From: Streptomyces sp. SID14436
GTDB lineage: Bacteria; Actinomycetota; Actinomycetes; Streptomycetales; Streptomycetaceae
Assembly: GCF_010548465.1 (NCBI RefSeq)
Contig: NZ_JAAGMD010000870.1
Location: 1 to 35,221 of the forward strand
Length of the DNA stretch: 35,221 nt
Direction: 5' to 3'
In this document: positions 6,719 to 17,034 of the stretch, piece after piece
Position numbering within the stretch: position 1 is the first letter of the stretch
Layout of the letters: the number at the start of each line of letters is the position of its first letter
Made by a program: the position numbers and the translations under genes
The notes under the pieces: generated by a model
Database searches by the model: none
What the model was told of the DNA's origin: nothing
Seen by the model: the letters and a program-made list of their open reading frames with translations, nothing else

Positions 6719-8875
6719 ATGACGACCGAGGCTGACTCCTTCCCCCGACGGCACGCCCGTACCCAGCGCTTCACGCTCGGCGCCCCCCGTTCCTTCACCG
6801 TGGCGCCCGACGGCTCCCGGGTCGTGTTCCTGCGCTCCGGTTCCGGAACGGACCGGGCGACCGCCTTGTGGGTGCTGGACACCGACGCCCCCGCCGGCAC
6901 GGCTCCCGCCGGGTCCGAGGGGGCCGGGGAGCGCGTGGCGGCCGACCCGCGCGCCCTCCTCGGCGGCGCCTCGGAGCGGCTGTCGGCCGAGGAGCGGGCC
7001 CGGCGGGAACGCAGCCGGGAGGGCGGGGCCGGCATCGTCGGCTACGCGACCGACGCGGCCGTGGAATTGGCGTCTTTCGCCTTGTCAGGGCGGTTGTTCA
7101 CGGCGGAGCTGCGGGCCGGGACGACCCGTGAACTGCCCGTCCCCGGGCCGGTGATCGACCCCCGGCCTTCCCCCGACGGGCGGCACGTCGCCTATGTCTG
7201 CCGGGGCGCCCTGCGGGTCGTCGGCGCGGAGGGGGCGGACGACCGGGCGCTCGCGCCCCCCGAGAAGGAGAACGTCACCTACGGTCTCGCGGAGTTCATC
7301 GCGGCCGAGGAGATGGGGCGTTCGCGGGGCTTCTGGTGGTCGCCCGACTCGGACCGGCTGCTGGTGGCGCGGGCGGACGACACCCCGGTCGGACGGTGGT
7401 GGATCGCCGATCCGGCCCGCCCGGAGCAGGAGCCGCACCGGGTCGCCTACCCGGCCGCCGGCACCGCCAACGCGGAGGTGCGGCTGTTCGTGTTCCGCCT
7501 GGACGGCGTGCGCACGGAGGTCTCCTGGGACCGGACCCGCTACCCGTATCTGGCGCAAGTGCACTGGTCAGCGGCGGGGGCACCGCTGCTCCTGGTCCAG
7601 GCGCGCGACCAGCGCGGCCAGCTGATCCTGGCCGTGGACCCGGACTCCGGGGCGACCCGGATGGTGCACGCCGACGAAGATCCTTTTTGGCTTGATCTTT
7701 TCCCCGGGGTGCCGTGCTGGAGCCCGTCCGGGCAGCTGGTGCGGATCGCCGACGAGGGTGGCGCGCGACGGCTGCTGGTCGGCGAACGCCCCCTGACCGG
7801 ACCGCAGTTGCACGTACGTGCGGTGCTGGACGTGTCCGCCGACGACGTGCTGGTCTCGGCGTCGGCGGGTGCGGAGGCGGCCGAGCCGGACATCGGCGAG
7901 ATCCATGTGTACCGGGTCAACGAACTGGGCGTGGAGCGGGTCTCGCAGGAGCCCGGCGTGCACAGCGCGGTACGGTCCGGCGAGGTGACCGTCCTGGTCT
8001 CCGCGACGCCGGACCGGCCGGGTTCGCGGGTGCGGGTGCTCCGTGACGGGAAACCGACGGCGGCTGTCCCCTCGTACGCCGAAGACCCCGGTATGTCCCC
8101 ACGGGTGACCCTCACCCATGGGGGCGCACGCCGAATTCCGTGCGCCGTGCTTATGCCTCGGGACTACGCCGGTGACACCCCCCTGCCGGTGCTCATGGAC
8201 CCCTACGGCGGGCCCCACGGACCGCGCGTCCTGGCCGCGCACAACCCCCACCTCACCTCCCAGTGGTTCGCCGACCAGGGCTTCGCGGTGGTCGTCGCCG
8301 ACGGGCGGGGCACCCCCGGCCGCTCCCCCGCCTGGGAGAAGGCCGTCCACCACGACTTCACCCTCACCCTGGACGACCAGGTCGAGGCACTGCACGCCCT
8401 CGCCGGCTCCCACCCGCTCGACCTCTCCCGGGTGGCCATCCGGGGCTGGTCCTACGGCGGCTACCTGGCGGCGCTGGCCGTCCTGCGCCGGCCGGACGTC
8501 TTCCACGCGGGCATCGCGGGCGCCCCGGTGACCGACTGGCGGCTGTACGACACGCACTACACCGAGCGGTACCTGGGCGACCCCGCCACGCACCCGGAGG
8601 TGTACGCGCGCAGCTCGCTGGTCACCGACGACGGGCTGTCGTCCCCGGCGGATCAGCACCGCCCGCTGATGATCGTGCACGGCCTGGCCGACGACAACGT
8701 GGTCGTCGCCCACGCCCTGCGGCTGTCCTCCGCCCTGCTCGCGGCCGGACGCCCGCACGAGGTGCTGCCCCTGTCGGGCGTCACGCACATGACGCCGCAG
8801 GAGCAGGTCGCGGAGAACCTGCTGCTGCTCCAGGTCGACTTCCTCAAGCGGTCCCTCGGCCTCGACCGGCCCTAG
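6719..8875 (+). CDS. S9 family dipeptidyl-peptidase IV-like serine peptidase
   Basis: A 718-residue two-domain peptidase. The first about 450 residues form the DPP-IV N-terminal beta-propeller, with the Glu197-Glu198 pair in AEFIAAEEMGRSRGFWWSPD. In DPP-IV such a pair holds the free N-terminus of the peptide. The C-terminal alpha/beta-hydrolase has Ser578 in GWSYGGY, Asp658 in HGLADDNV and His690 in GVTHM; the 80- and 32-residue spacings match human DPP-IV closely. It probably releases N-terminal dipeptides. No signal peptide is seen when starting at ATG 6719, so it should act in the cytosol, for example on imported peptides. The start was chosen because homology to the propeller begins soon after; the ribosome site is weak (AAGG). 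The two oligopeptide importers lie just downstream on the other strand. Confidence 0.9.
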   Translation: MTTEADSFPRRHARTQRFTLGAPRSFTVAPDGSRVVFLRSGSGTDRATALWVLDTDAPAGTAPAGSEGAGERVAADPRALLGGASERLSAEERARRERSREGGAGIVGYATDAAVELASFALSGRLFTAELRAGTTRELPVPGPVIDPRPSPDGRHVAYVCRGALRVVGAEGADDRALAPPEKENVTYGLAEFIAAEEMGRSRGFWWSPDSDRLLVARADDTPVGRWWIADPARPEQEPHRVAYPAAGTANAEVRLFVFRLDGVRTEVSWDRTRYPYLAQVHWSAAGAPLLLVQARDQRGQLILAVDPDSGATRMVHADEDPFWLDLFPGVPCWSPSGQLVRIADEGGARRLLVGERPLTGPQLHVRAVLDVSADDVLVSASAGAEAAEPDIGEIHVYRVNELGVERVSQEPGVHSAVRSGEVTVLVSATPDRPGSRVRVLRDGKPTAAVPSYAEDPGMSPRVTLTHGGARRIPCAVLMPRDYAGDTPLPVLMDPYGGPHGPRVLAAHNPHLTSQWFADQGFAVVVADGRGTPGRSPAWEKAVHHDFTLTLDDQVEALHALAGSHPLDLSRVAIRGWSYGGYLAALAVLRRPDVFHAGIAGAPVTDWRLYDTHYTERYLGDPATHPEVYARSSLVTDDGLSSPADQHRPLMIVHGLADDNVVVAHALRLSSALLAAGRPHEVLPLSGVTHMTPQEQVAENLLLLQVDFLKRSLGLDRP

Positions 8876-8895
8876 GGGCCGCGACCGCACGGCGA

Positions 8896-8928
8896 CGGGC
8901 CGGGACGACATGGCGGCGTCCCGGCCCG
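8896..8928. terminator. Bidirectional hairpin terminator between convergent genes
   Basis: A perfect 12-bp stem, CGGGCCGGGACG (8896-8907) with CGTCCCGGCCCG (8917-8928), encloses a 9-base loop. It lies 20 bp after the peptidase stop and about 95 bp after the stop of the convergent transporter operon, so it can serve both. There is no T-run, as is usual in Streptomyces. Confidence 0.65.
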
Positions 8929-9022
8929 CTTCCACGGCACCCGCACGGCCGTACGCGGTCCAGCCTCGTCCGTCCACATATCGGAACCGGGTCGGCCGAG
9001 TTGCGTCCGCGTTAACCCCGTG

Positions 9023-10078
9023 TCAGCCCTGCGGCCGGTCGTCGGGGCGCTCCTCCGGCGGCACCACCCGCTTCTCCTCCGCGAAGTGGCAGGCGGAGTC
9101 GTGGGCCGCCGGGCCGCCCGTCGCGCGGAACGCCTCGGGCACCGTGAGCAGCGGCACCTCCACCGCGCAGCGCTCCCGGGCCTTCCAGCACCGGGTGCGG
9201 AACCGGCAGCCCGAGGGGATGTTGGTGGGTGACGGCACGTCACCCGTGAGGATGATCCGCTCCCGGTGCTCGCGGGCCTCGGGATTCGGCACCGGGACGG
9301 CGGAGAGCAGGGCCTGGGTGTAGGGGTGGGTGGGGTGGTCGTAGATCGCGGTGTCCGTGCCGGTCTCGACGATCCGGCCGAGGTACATCACGCCGACCCG
9401 GTCGGAGATGTGCCGGACGATCGACAGGTCGTGCGCGATGAAGATGTACGCCAGGTCGAACTCGGTCTGGAGCCGGTCCATCAGGTTGATGACCTGCGCC
9501 TGCACCGACACGTCCAGCGCGGAGACCGGCTCGTCGGCGACGATGATCTCGGGGTTGAGGGCCAGGCCGCGGGCGATGCCGATGCGCTGGCGCTGACCGC
9601 CGGAGAACTGGTGCGGGTAGCGGTTGATGTACTCCGGGTTCAGGCCGACGACGTCCAGCAGGTCCTGGACCTTCTTGCGCCGGTTGCCCTTCGGCGCCAC
9701 CTCCGGGTGGATCTCGAAGGGCTCACCGATGATGTCGCCCACCGTCATCCGGGGGTTCAGCGAGGTGTACGGGTCCTGGAACACCATCTGGATGTTGCGG
9801 CGGACCGCCTTCAGCGCGCGCCCCGACAGGCGGGTGATGTCCTCGCCCTTGTAGCGGATCGACCCGGCGGTCGGCCGCTCCAGGTTCACCAGCATCTTGG
9901 CCACCGTCGACTTGCCGCTGCCGGACTCCCCCACGATGCCCAGCGTCTCGCCCCGGCCGAGCGCGAAGTCCACGCCGTCGACGGCCTTCACGGCGCCGAC
10001 CTGCTTCTTGAACAGGATGCCCCGGGTCAGCGGATAGTGCTTGACCAGGCCGCTGACCTCCAGAATCGGCTCAGCCAT
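9023..10078 (-). CDS. Oligopeptide ABC transporter ATPase, OppF/DppF type (operon 1)
   Basis: A 351-residue ATPase that powers peptide import with its partner encoded at 10071. Walker A is GESGSGKST (50-58), Q-loop Gln101, signature SGGQRQRIGIAR (159-170), Walker B IIVADEP with catalytic Glu183, and switch His216 in IAHD. The C-terminal oligopeptide-transporter region begins near YDHPTHPYTQALLSAVP and holds four spaced cysteines (GCRFRTRC, ERC, SACHF). These resemble the cysteine set that binds an iron-sulfur cluster in some Opp ATPases. Its ATG overlaps the stop of the preceding gene by eight bases (ATGGCTGA). It is the last gene of operon 1 and very close to the 14826 gene of operon 2. Confidence 0.93.
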   Translation of the reverse strand: MAEPILEVSGLVKHYPLTRGILFKKQVGAVKAVDGVDFALGRGETLGIVGESGSGKSTVAKMLVNLERPTAGSIRYKGEDITRLSGRALKAVRRNIQMVFQDPYTSLNPRMTVGDIIGEPFEIHPEVAPKGNRRKKVQDLLDVVGLNPEYINRYPHQFSGGQRQRIGIARGLALNPEIIVADEPVSALDVSVQAQVINLMDRLQTEFDLAYIFIAHDLSIVRHISDRVGVMYLGRIVETGTDTAIYDHPTHPYTQALLSAVPVPNPEAREHRERIILTGDVPSPTNIPSGCRFRTRCWKARERCAVEVPLLTVPEAFRATGGPAAHDSACHFAEEKRVVPPEERPDDRPQG

Positions 10079-11054
10079 GCAGGCACTCCCTCCAGAAGTG
10101 GCAGGCGCTCCCCCGGTCGGCGTCGGCGTCGGTCACGTCGTACAGCGGGGGCACGTCGGTGCGGCAGACGTCCTGCGCCATGGGGCAGCGCGGGTGGAAG
10201 GGGCAGCCCGGCGGGATGTGCATGAGGTTGGGCGGCAGGCCCTTGATGGCGTACAGCTCCTGCCCCTTCTGGTCCAGGCGCGGGATCGAGTCCAGCAGGC
10301 CCCGGGTGTAGGGGTGGGCGGGCGCCTTGTAGATGTCGTGCACGGGCGCCGTCTCCACGATCCGGCCCGCGTACATCACGGCGATGCGGTCGGCCACGTC
10401 GGCGACCACCCCCAGGTCGTGGGTGATGAGGATCAGGCCCATCCGGTACTCCCGCTGGAGTTCCGCGAGCAGCTCCATGACCTGGGCCTGGACGGTGACG
10501 TCGAGAGCGGTGGTCGGCTCGTCGGCGATGATCAGGGCCGGTTCCAGGGCCAGCGCCATGGCGATCATGATGCGCTGGCGCATGCCGCCGGAGAACTGGT
10601 GCGGGTACTGCCGCACCCGCTCCCGGGCCGCCGGGATGCCCACCCGGTCCATCAGCTCGACGGCCTTGTTCCGGGCGTCCTTGCGGGACATGCCCCGGTG
10701 CACCACGAACATCTCGCCGAGCTGGTCGCCGACCGAGAGCACCGGGTTCAGGGAGGACAGCGCGTCCTGGAAGACCATCGCCATCTCGGCACCGCGCACC
10801 TTGCGGCGCTCGTCCTCCTTCAGCGTCAGCAGGTCCCGGCCCTGGAACAGCACCTGACCGCCGGTGATCCGGCCGGGCGGGACGTCCAGGATGCCCATGA
10901 TCGCCTGTGCGGTGACCGACTTGCCGGAGCCGGACTCGCCGAGCACCGCCAGCGTCTCGCCCTCGTCCACGCCGTAGCTGACGCCGTTGACGGCCTTCGC
11001 GACCCCGTCCCGGGTGCGGAACTCCACGTGCAGGTCACGCACGTCCAGCAGCAT
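10071..11054 (-). CDS. Oligopeptide ABC transporter ATPase, OppD/DppD type (operon 1)
   Basis: A 327-residue ATPase. Walker A is GESGSGKS (39-46), the signature is [14 protein letters not shown] (155-168), Walker B is LIIADEP with Glu179, and the D-loop is TTALD. The end carries HPYTRGLLDSIPRLDQ and a cysteine-rich tail (GCPFHPRC, DVC, SACHFWREC) typical of the OppD group, again with spacing that could hold an iron-sulfur cluster. It forms the heterodimeric motor with the 9023 product on the cytosolic face of the two permeases. The start at 11054 lies 9 bp after the end of the permease gene; the message is clearly polycistronic. It is a close paralogue of the 15967 gene in operon 2, with long identical stretches around the nucleotide site. 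Confidence 0.93.
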   Translation of the reverse strand: MLLDVRDLHVEFRTRDGVAKAVNGVSYGVDEGETLAVLGESGSGKSVTAQAIMGILDVPPGRITGGQVLFQGRDLLTLKEDERRKVRGAEMAMVFQDALSSLNPVLSVGDQLGEMFVVHRGMSRKDARNKAVELMDRVGIPAARERVRQYPHQFSGGMRQRIMIAMALALEPALIIADEPTTALDVTVQAQVMELLAELQREYRMGLILITHDLGVVADVADRIAVMYAGRIVETAPVHDIYKAPAHPYTRGLLDSIPRLDQKGQELYAIKGLPPNLMHIPPGCPFHPRCPMAQDVCRTDVPPLYDVTDADADRGSACHFWRECLHG

Positions 11055-11063
11055 GACGGCGGT

Positions 11064-12050
11064 TCACCTCAGCTTCGGGTCGAGGGCGTCGCGGACCGCG
11101 TCGCCGAGCATGATGAACGCCAGGACGGTGATCGCCAGGGCCCCGGAGGGCCACAGCAGGGCGTGCGGGGCGTTGCGGATGTAGGGGGAGGCGGCCGAGA
11201 TGTCGATGCCCCAGGAGACGCTGGGCGGCTTCAGCCCCACGCCCAGGTAGGACAGCGTGGCCTCCAGGGCGATGTACGTGCCGAGCGCGATGGTGGCGAC
11301 GACGATGACCGGCGCGATCGCGTTGGGCGCGATGTGCCGGAAGATCAGCCGGGAGTTGGACGCGCCGAGGGCCCGGGCGGCCTGCACGTAGTCGTTCTGC
11401 TTGGCGGTGATGACGGAGCCGCGGGCGATGCGGGACAGCTGCGGCCAGCCCAGCAGCACGATGAACCCGATGACCGGCCAGACGGTGTTGCTGGTGATCA
11501 CGGACAGCAGCACCAGCCCGCCGAGGACGACGGGGATGGCGAAGAAGACGTCGGTGATGCGGGACAGCACCGAGTCGCCCACCCCGCCGAAGAAGCCGGC
11601 CAGCGCGCCGAGGACGCTGCCGAGGACCGCGACCCCGAGCGTGGCGAGCACGCCGACCGCGACGGACGTGCGGGCGCCGTAGACGGTGCGGGTGTAGACG
11701 TCGCAGCCCTGGCCGTCGAAGCCGAAGGGGTGCCCCGACTGGGAGCCCTCCTGCGCCTTCGACAGGTCGCACTTCAGCGGGCTGCCGGAGGCGATCAGCG
11801 ACGGCCACAGGGAGATGACCACGAGGAAGAGGATGACCAGCGCGGAGATGATGAACACGGGGTTGCGCCGCAGGTCCCGCCAGGCGTCGGACCACAGGGA
11901 GCGCGGCTTCGCCTGCGGCCCGGTGCCCTCCGGGCCGCCCGGGGTCTTCTCCAGGGTCTCCGCCTCGTCCATGCCCAGGTCCATGCTGCCCCCCATCCCG
12001 GTGTCGGTGATGGCGTTGTCCTCGGGTTCGTGGAGGTGGTGGTCAGGCAT
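11064..12050 (-). CDS. Oligopeptide ABC transporter permease, OppC/DppC type (operon 1)
   Basis: A 328-residue inner-membrane permease. A long polar N-terminus (about residues 1-60, with DMDEAE-like acidic and PRSLWSDAWRDLRRNP basic parts) precedes the first membrane helix at about 65-85 (VFIISALVILFLVVISLWPS). Five more helices follow in the binding-protein-dependent transport domain. The EAA coupling loop is visible around QAARALGASNSRLIFRHIAPN, which contacts the ATPases. The ATG overlaps the stop of the upstream permease gene by eight bases (ATGCCTGA). The operon 2 counterpart at 17035 shares the PRSLWSDAW element just before its first helix, a mark of common descent. Confidence 0.92.
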   Translation of the reverse strand: MPDHHLHEPEDNAITDTGMGGSMDLGMDEAETLEKTPGGPEGTGPQAKPRSLWSDAWRDLRRNPVFIISALVILFLVVISLWPSLIASGSPLKCDLSKAQEGSQSGHPFGFDGQGCDVYTRTVYGARTSVAVGVLATLGVAVLGSVLGALAGFFGGVGDSVLSRITDVFFAIPVVLGGLVLLSVITSNTVWPVIGFIVLLGWPQLSRIARGSVITAKQNDYVQAARALGASNSRLIFRHIAPNAIAPVIVVATIALGTYIALEATLSYLGVGLKPPSVSWGIDISAASPYIRNAPHALLWPSGALAITVLAFIMLGDAVRDALDPKLR

Positions 12051-12966
12051 AGCGGATCCTCGGGTCGAGTACGGCGTAGAGAAGATCGACGACGAGATTG
12101 CAGACCAGGAAGACCAGCACGAGCACGGTGACGAAACCGACGACGGTCTGGGTGTTCTGCCGCAGGATGCCCTGGTAGAGCTGGTAGCCGACGCCGTGGA
12201 TGTTGAAGATCCGCTCGGTGACGATCGCGCCGCCCATGAGGAAGCCGACGTCGGCGCCGATGAAGGTGACCACGGGGATGAGCGAGTTGCGCAGGAGGTG
12301 CCGGGTGATGACGCGCTGCCGGGGCAGCCCCTTGGCGACGGCGGTGCGGACGTAGTCGGAGCGCCGGTTCTCCGCGATGGAGGTGCGGGTGAGCCGGGTG
12401 ACGTAGGCGAGCGAGACCGACGCCAGGACCAGGCCGGGCAGCAGCAGCTCGTCGAGCGGTGCCTCCGAGGAGACCGACGGGCGGATCCACCCCCACTTCA
12501 CCCCGAGCAGCAGTTGCAGCAGCAGACCGGTGACGAAGGTGGGGACCGAGATCACGACGAGGGTGAGCACCAGGACACCGGTGTCGACGGGACGCCCCCG
12601 GCGCAGCCCGGTGACCACGCCGAGGGTGATGCCGATGACGATCTCGAAGAAGATCGCGACGAGCGTGAGCCGGATGGTGACGGGGAACGCCGTCGCCATC
12701 AGCTCGGTGACCTCCTGGCCGTTGAACGCCGTCCCGAAGTCGCCGGTGAAGACGTTCCCCATGTAGGTCAGGTACTGCTGCCAGACCGGCTTGTCGAGGC
12801 CGAACTCCTTGCGCAGCTGGGCGGCCGTCGCCGGGTCGCAGCGGCGTTCGCCGCACAGGCCGGCGATGGGGTCGCCCATGACGTTGACCATGAGGAAGAT
12901 CAGCAGCGTGGCCCCGATGAACACCGGGATCATCTGGAGCAGCCGCCGGAGGACGTAGCGTCCCAC
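12043..12966 (-). CDS. Oligopeptide ABC transporter permease, OppB/DppB type (operon 1)
   Basis: A 307-residue permease. It opens with MGRYVLRRLLQMIPVFIGAT and the first membrane helix, has a periplasmic-side loop (about residues 33-95) with PIAGLCGERRCDPATAAQL, then five helices. The EAA-type loop is YVRTAVAKGLPRQRVITRHLLRN. The loop contains two close cysteines (CGERRC) that the operon 2 paralogue lacks; it has YGEQSVD there. It pairs with the 11064 product to form the channel for peptides delivered by the 12974 lipoprotein. The start is 7 bp downstream of the lipoprotein stop, so transcription and probably translation are linked. Confidence 0.92.
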   Translation of the reverse strand: MGRYVLRRLLQMIPVFIGATLLIFLMVNVMGDPIAGLCGERRCDPATAAQLRKEFGLDKPVWQQYLTYMGNVFTGDFGTAFNGQEVTELMATAFPVTIRLTLVAIFFEIVIGITLGVVTGLRRGRPVDTGVLVLTLVVISVPTFVTGLLLQLLLGVKWGWIRPSVSSEAPLDELLLPGLVLASVSLAYVTRLTRTSIAENRRSDYVRTAVAKGLPRQRVITRHLLRNSLIPVVTFIGADVGFLMGGAIVTERIFNIHGVGYQLYQGILRQNTQTVVGFVTVLVLVFLVCNLVVDLLYAVLDPRIRYA

Positions 12967-12973
12967 GGCGGGC

Positions 12974-14611
12974 TCAGCTCACCTTGATCTGGTCGTACAC
13001 CGGGACGCTGAAGGGGTTGAGTTTCACGTCGGACAGCCGCTCGGACCAGCCGGCGCTGCCGTTCTGGTACCACAGCGGGATGGCCGCCATGTTGTCGCGG
13101 ACGACCTCCTCGGCCTGCTTGAACAGGTCGACGGCCTTGGCGGTGTCGGTCTCCTGGTTGGCCTGGTCGACGAGCTTGTCGAAGTCCTTGTTCGACCACT
13201 TGCCGTCGTTGGAGGAGGCGTTGGTGTAGTAGAGCGGCTGAAGGAAGTTCTGGATCAGCGGGTAGTCCATCTGCCAGCCGGCGCGGAAGGGGCCGCTCAT
13301 CTTCTGCTGGGTGATCTGGTTGCGGAAGTCGGCGAAGGTGCCGACGGGGTTGCCGGTGCAGGCGCGGTCGTTGTCGAGCGCGTTGTTGATGGAGTTGCAC
13401 ACGGCGTCGACCCACTCGCGGTGGGAGCCGGTGTCCGCGTTGTAGGTGATGGTGACCCGGCCGCCGGGCAGCCCGCCGCCCTCCTGGATCAGCTTCTTCG
13501 CCTCGTCCGGCTTGTACTCGCAGCCGTCCCCGCACAGCCCGTCCTGGAAGCCGCCGTCCTCGCCGAGGACCGGGGAGGTCCAGTCCGTGGCCGGGGTGCG
13601 GGTCTTCTGGAAGATCGTGTCGGTGATCTGGTCGCGGTCGATGGCCATCGACAGGCCCTTGCGGACCTTCTCCATGCCGGGCTTGTCCCAGGCCGGGTCG
13701 TAGAAGGGGAAGGCGAGGGTCTGGATGATGCCGGCCGGGGTGTTGAGGTAGCGGTCGCCGAGGTCGTTCTTGACGTTCTTCAGCTGGGCCGCGGGCACGT
13801 CGTCGACGAGGTCGAGGTTGCCGGCGATCAGGTCGGTGTAGGCGGTGTTGTTGTCGGTGTAGACCTTGAGGTCGACGCCGCCGTTCTGCGCCTTGTCGTC
13901 ACCGGGGTAGTCGTCCCACTTGCGCAGGGACATCTGCGAGCCCTTGGTGTACGAGTCGACCATGTACGGGCCGTTGCCGACCGGCTTGGCGACCCAGGCC
14001 GCGTGGTCGTCGAAGAACGCCTTGGGCAGCGGGGCGAAGGCGTTGTAGCCGAGGGTGTCGGGGAAGGTGGAGAACTTCTGGCTGAGCTTGACCGTGAAGG
14101 TGCGGTCGTCGACGACCTTCAGCCCCGACATGGTGTCGGCGGTCTGCGCGCTGCCGTCCTCGGGGTGGACCTCGTCGTAGCCCTCGATGTAGCCGAAGAA
14201 GTAGGCGTTGCGCTGCTTGTTCTTCAGGCTGGCGCCGTAGTTCCAGGCGTCGACGAAGGACTGGGCGGTGACCTTCTCGCCGTTGCTGAAGGTCCAGCCG
14301 TCCTTGACCGTGATCGTGAAGTTCTGCGAGTCCGAGGTCTCGATCTTCTCCGCGAGCATGTCCTGCGCCTCGCCGGTCTCCGGGTCGTAGCGCTTCAGCC
14401 CCCGGAAGATCATGTCGAGCACCTTGCCGCCCTGCACCTCGTTGGTGTTGGCGGGCTCGAGCGGGTTCTGCGGGTCGCCCCAGGAGGCGCTCAGCACGGC
14501 ACCGGCGTCGCTGCTGCCCCCGCCGTCGCCGTCCCCGCCCCCGCAGGCGGTCGCCGCGAGGGCGACCACCACCGCGCAAGCGACCCATTTGGCGTGCGTG
14601 GCTCCGCGCAT
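12974..14611 (-). CDS. Peptide-binding lipoprotein, SBP family 5 (operon 1)
   Basis: A 545-residue extracytoplasmic binding protein. I start it at ATG 14611, with GAGGAGG six bases upstream, although the frame stays open further. A short basic N-region, a hydrophobic core and ALAATAC with lipid-modified Cys23 form the lipoprotein signal, followed by a flexible Gly/Asp/Ser stretch. The body is SBP_bac_5: DPETGEAQDMLAEKIE, TVKDGWTFSNGEKVTAQSFVDAWNY (the family signature, about residues 90-115), GNGPYMVDSY, and a C-terminal IPLWYQNGSAGWS. It captures oligopeptides outside the membrane for the permeases. It is clearly homologous to the 19059 product, but the two have diverged in the binding lobes, so their peptide preferences probably differ. 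It is first in operon 1, with its own promoter-like element upstream. Confidence 0.92.
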   Translation of the reverse strand: MRGATHAKWVACAVVVALAATACGGGDGDGGGSSDAGAVLSASWGDPQNPLEPANTNEVQGGKVLDMIFRGLKRYDPETGEAQDMLAEKIETSDSQNFTITVKDGWTFSNGEKVTAQSFVDAWNYGASLKNKQRNAYFFGYIEGYDEVHPEDGSAQTADTMSGLKVVDDRTFTVKLSQKFSTFPDTLGYNAFAPLPKAFFDDHAAWVAKPVGNGPYMVDSYTKGSQMSLRKWDDYPGDDKAQNGGVDLKVYTDNNTAYTDLIAGNLDLVDDVPAAQLKNVKNDLGDRYLNTPAGIIQTLAFPFYDPAWDKPGMEKVRKGLSMAIDRDQITDTIFQKTRTPATDWTSPVLGEDGGFQDGLCGDGCEYKPDEAKKLIQEGGGLPGGRVTITYNADTGSHREWVDAVCNSINNALDNDRACTGNPVGTFADFRNQITQQKMSGPFRAGWQMDYPLIQNFLQPLYYTNASSNDGKWSNKDFDKLVDQANQETDTAKAVDLFKQAEEVVRDNMAAIPLWYQNGSAGWSERLSDVKLNPFSVPVYDQIKVS

Positions 14612-14646
14612 GGAGTGCCTCCTCGTAACTACACAGTCGTCCGCTG

Positions 14647-14678
14647 ATCCTTTACCGGCCAATATCGGGGCAAAGGGT
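14647..14678 (-). promoter_or_regulatory. Promoter-like element of transporter operon 1
   Basis: On the minus strand, TTTGCC (candidate -35) and AAGGAT (candidate -10) lie 16 bases apart, inside a dip in GC content. The element contains the 20-base string ACCCTTTGCCCCGATATTGG (14659-14678), which matches a string before operon 2 at 17 of 20 positions. It would give a leader of about 30 bases before ATG 14611. Confidence 0.4.
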
Positions 14679-14764
14679 GCGCGACGCACCTATGCAGCGC
14701 CTGTACGGGGGCGACTCCAGCCGTATGTACGTATGCGGGGGGCCTCGGGGCACCCCCGCACACG

Positions 14765-14804
14765 CCGGAACCCGGCCACCCCGTGACGGGGTGCCGGGTT
14801 CCGG
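14765..14804 (-). terminator. Strong hairpin terminator after transporter operon 2
   Basis: The stem CCGGAACCCGGC pairs perfectly with GCCGGGTTCCGG (12 bp). After one bulged C it continues as ACCCC/GGGGT around a 5-base loop. It begins 21 bp downstream of the stop of the last operon 2 gene and precedes the operon 1 promoter region, so it separates the two transcription units. Confidence 0.7.
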
Positions 14805-14825
14805 ACAGCGGTGACCGACGGGGCG

Positions 14826-15966
14826 TCAGGCCGCGTGGACCACGTTCTTCTCCTCGGCGAAGTGGCAGGCCGACTCGTGCGCCGCCGGGGAGTCCGTGCC
14901 CTTGAAACGCTCGGGGACCGCCAGCAGCGGGACCTCCTGGGCGCACTTGTCCTGGGCCTTCCAGCACCGGGTGCGGAAGCGGCAGCCCGAGGGCGGGTTC
15001 GCCGGGGAGGGCACGTCACCGGTGAGGATGATGCGCTCGCGGTTGGCACGGGCCGACGGGTCGGGCACCGGGACCGCCGACAGCAGCGCCTGGGTGTAGG
15101 GGTGCGTCGGGTGGTCGTAGATCTGCGTGTCGGTGCCGATCTCGGCCATCTTGCCGAGGTACATCACGCCGACCCGGTCGGAGATGTGCCGGACGATCGA
15201 CAGGTCGTGCGCGATGAAGAGGTAGGACAGGTTGAACTCGTCCTGCAACGCCTCCATCAGGTTGACGACCTGCGCCTGCACCGACACGTCCAGCGCGGAG
15301 ACCGGCTCGTCGCAGATGATGATCTCGGGGTTCAGGGCCAGGCCGCGGGCGATGCCGATGCGCTGGCGCTGACCGCCGGAGAACTGGTGCGGGTACCGGT
15401 TGATGTACTCCGGGTTCAGGCCCACCACGTCCAGCAGGTCCTGGACCTTGCGGCGGCGGTCGCCCTTCGGCGCCACCTCCGGGTGGATCTCGAACGTCTC
15501 GCCGATGATGTCGCCCACCGTCATCCGGGGGTTCAGCGAGGTGTACGGGTCCTGGAACACCATCTGGATGTTGCGGCGGACCGCCTTCAGCGCGCGCCCG
15601 GACAGCTTGGTGATGTCCTGGCCCTTGTAGAAGATCTCGCCCGCGGACGCCTGCTCCAGGTTCATCAGCAGCTTGGCCACGGTGGACTTGCCGCAGCCGG
15701 ACTCGCCCACGATGCCCAGGGTCTCGCCCTGGTACAGGTCGAAGGAGATGCCGTCCACGGCCTTCACCGCGCCGACCTGCTTCTTGAACAGGATGCCCTG
15801 GGTGAGGGGGAAGTGCTTCACCAGGTTGCGGACCTGGAGGATCGGCTCACCGCGCTCCACCGGGGCGTCGAGCGCGGCGACCTCCTCCGCCTCGGTCTCC
15901 GCCTCGACGACATCCACATCGGAGACGTTCGGCGTGGCGTCGACCGGCTCGTCCTTCTTGCTGAGC

Positions 15967-15974
<8 letters not shown>
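14826..15974 (-). CDS. Oligopeptide ABC transporter ATPase, OppF/DppF type (operon 2)
   Basis: A 382-residue ATPase. I chose ATG 15974 (GGAAGGAG upstream and an eight-base overlap, ATGGCTGA, with the previous gene) rather than an in-frame ATG 36 bases earlier. Residues 1-42 are an acidic extension (DVDVVEAETEAEEV) absent from the operon 1 paralogue. Walker A is GESGCGKST (90-98) with Cys replacing the Ser of the paralogue. The signature SGGQRQRIGIARGLALNPE is followed by Walker B IIICDEP, and the switch His lies in IAHD. The cysteine-bearing tail (GCRFRTRC, DKC, SACHF) is kept. It is the last gene of operon 2, followed by a strong hairpin. By synteny it may correspond to a BldK ATPase, which I cannot verify. 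Confidence 0.92.
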
Positions 15975-17022
<1,048 letters not shown>

Positions 17023-17034
17023 GTAACGCCTCCC

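Noticed and set aside
6701..6720. GGCCAATAT near the peptidase start resembles part of the operon 1 element
   Set aside because: Only 9 bases match, and the rest of the 20-base element and the spacing are not conserved.
10041..12131. Long plus-strand open frame opposite operon 1 (and similar ones opposite operon 2 and typA)
   Set aside because: Such frames are antisense shadows of GC-rich genes; the translations are rich in Val, Asp, Gly and Arg and show no domain, and the opposite strand encodes well-conserved proteins.
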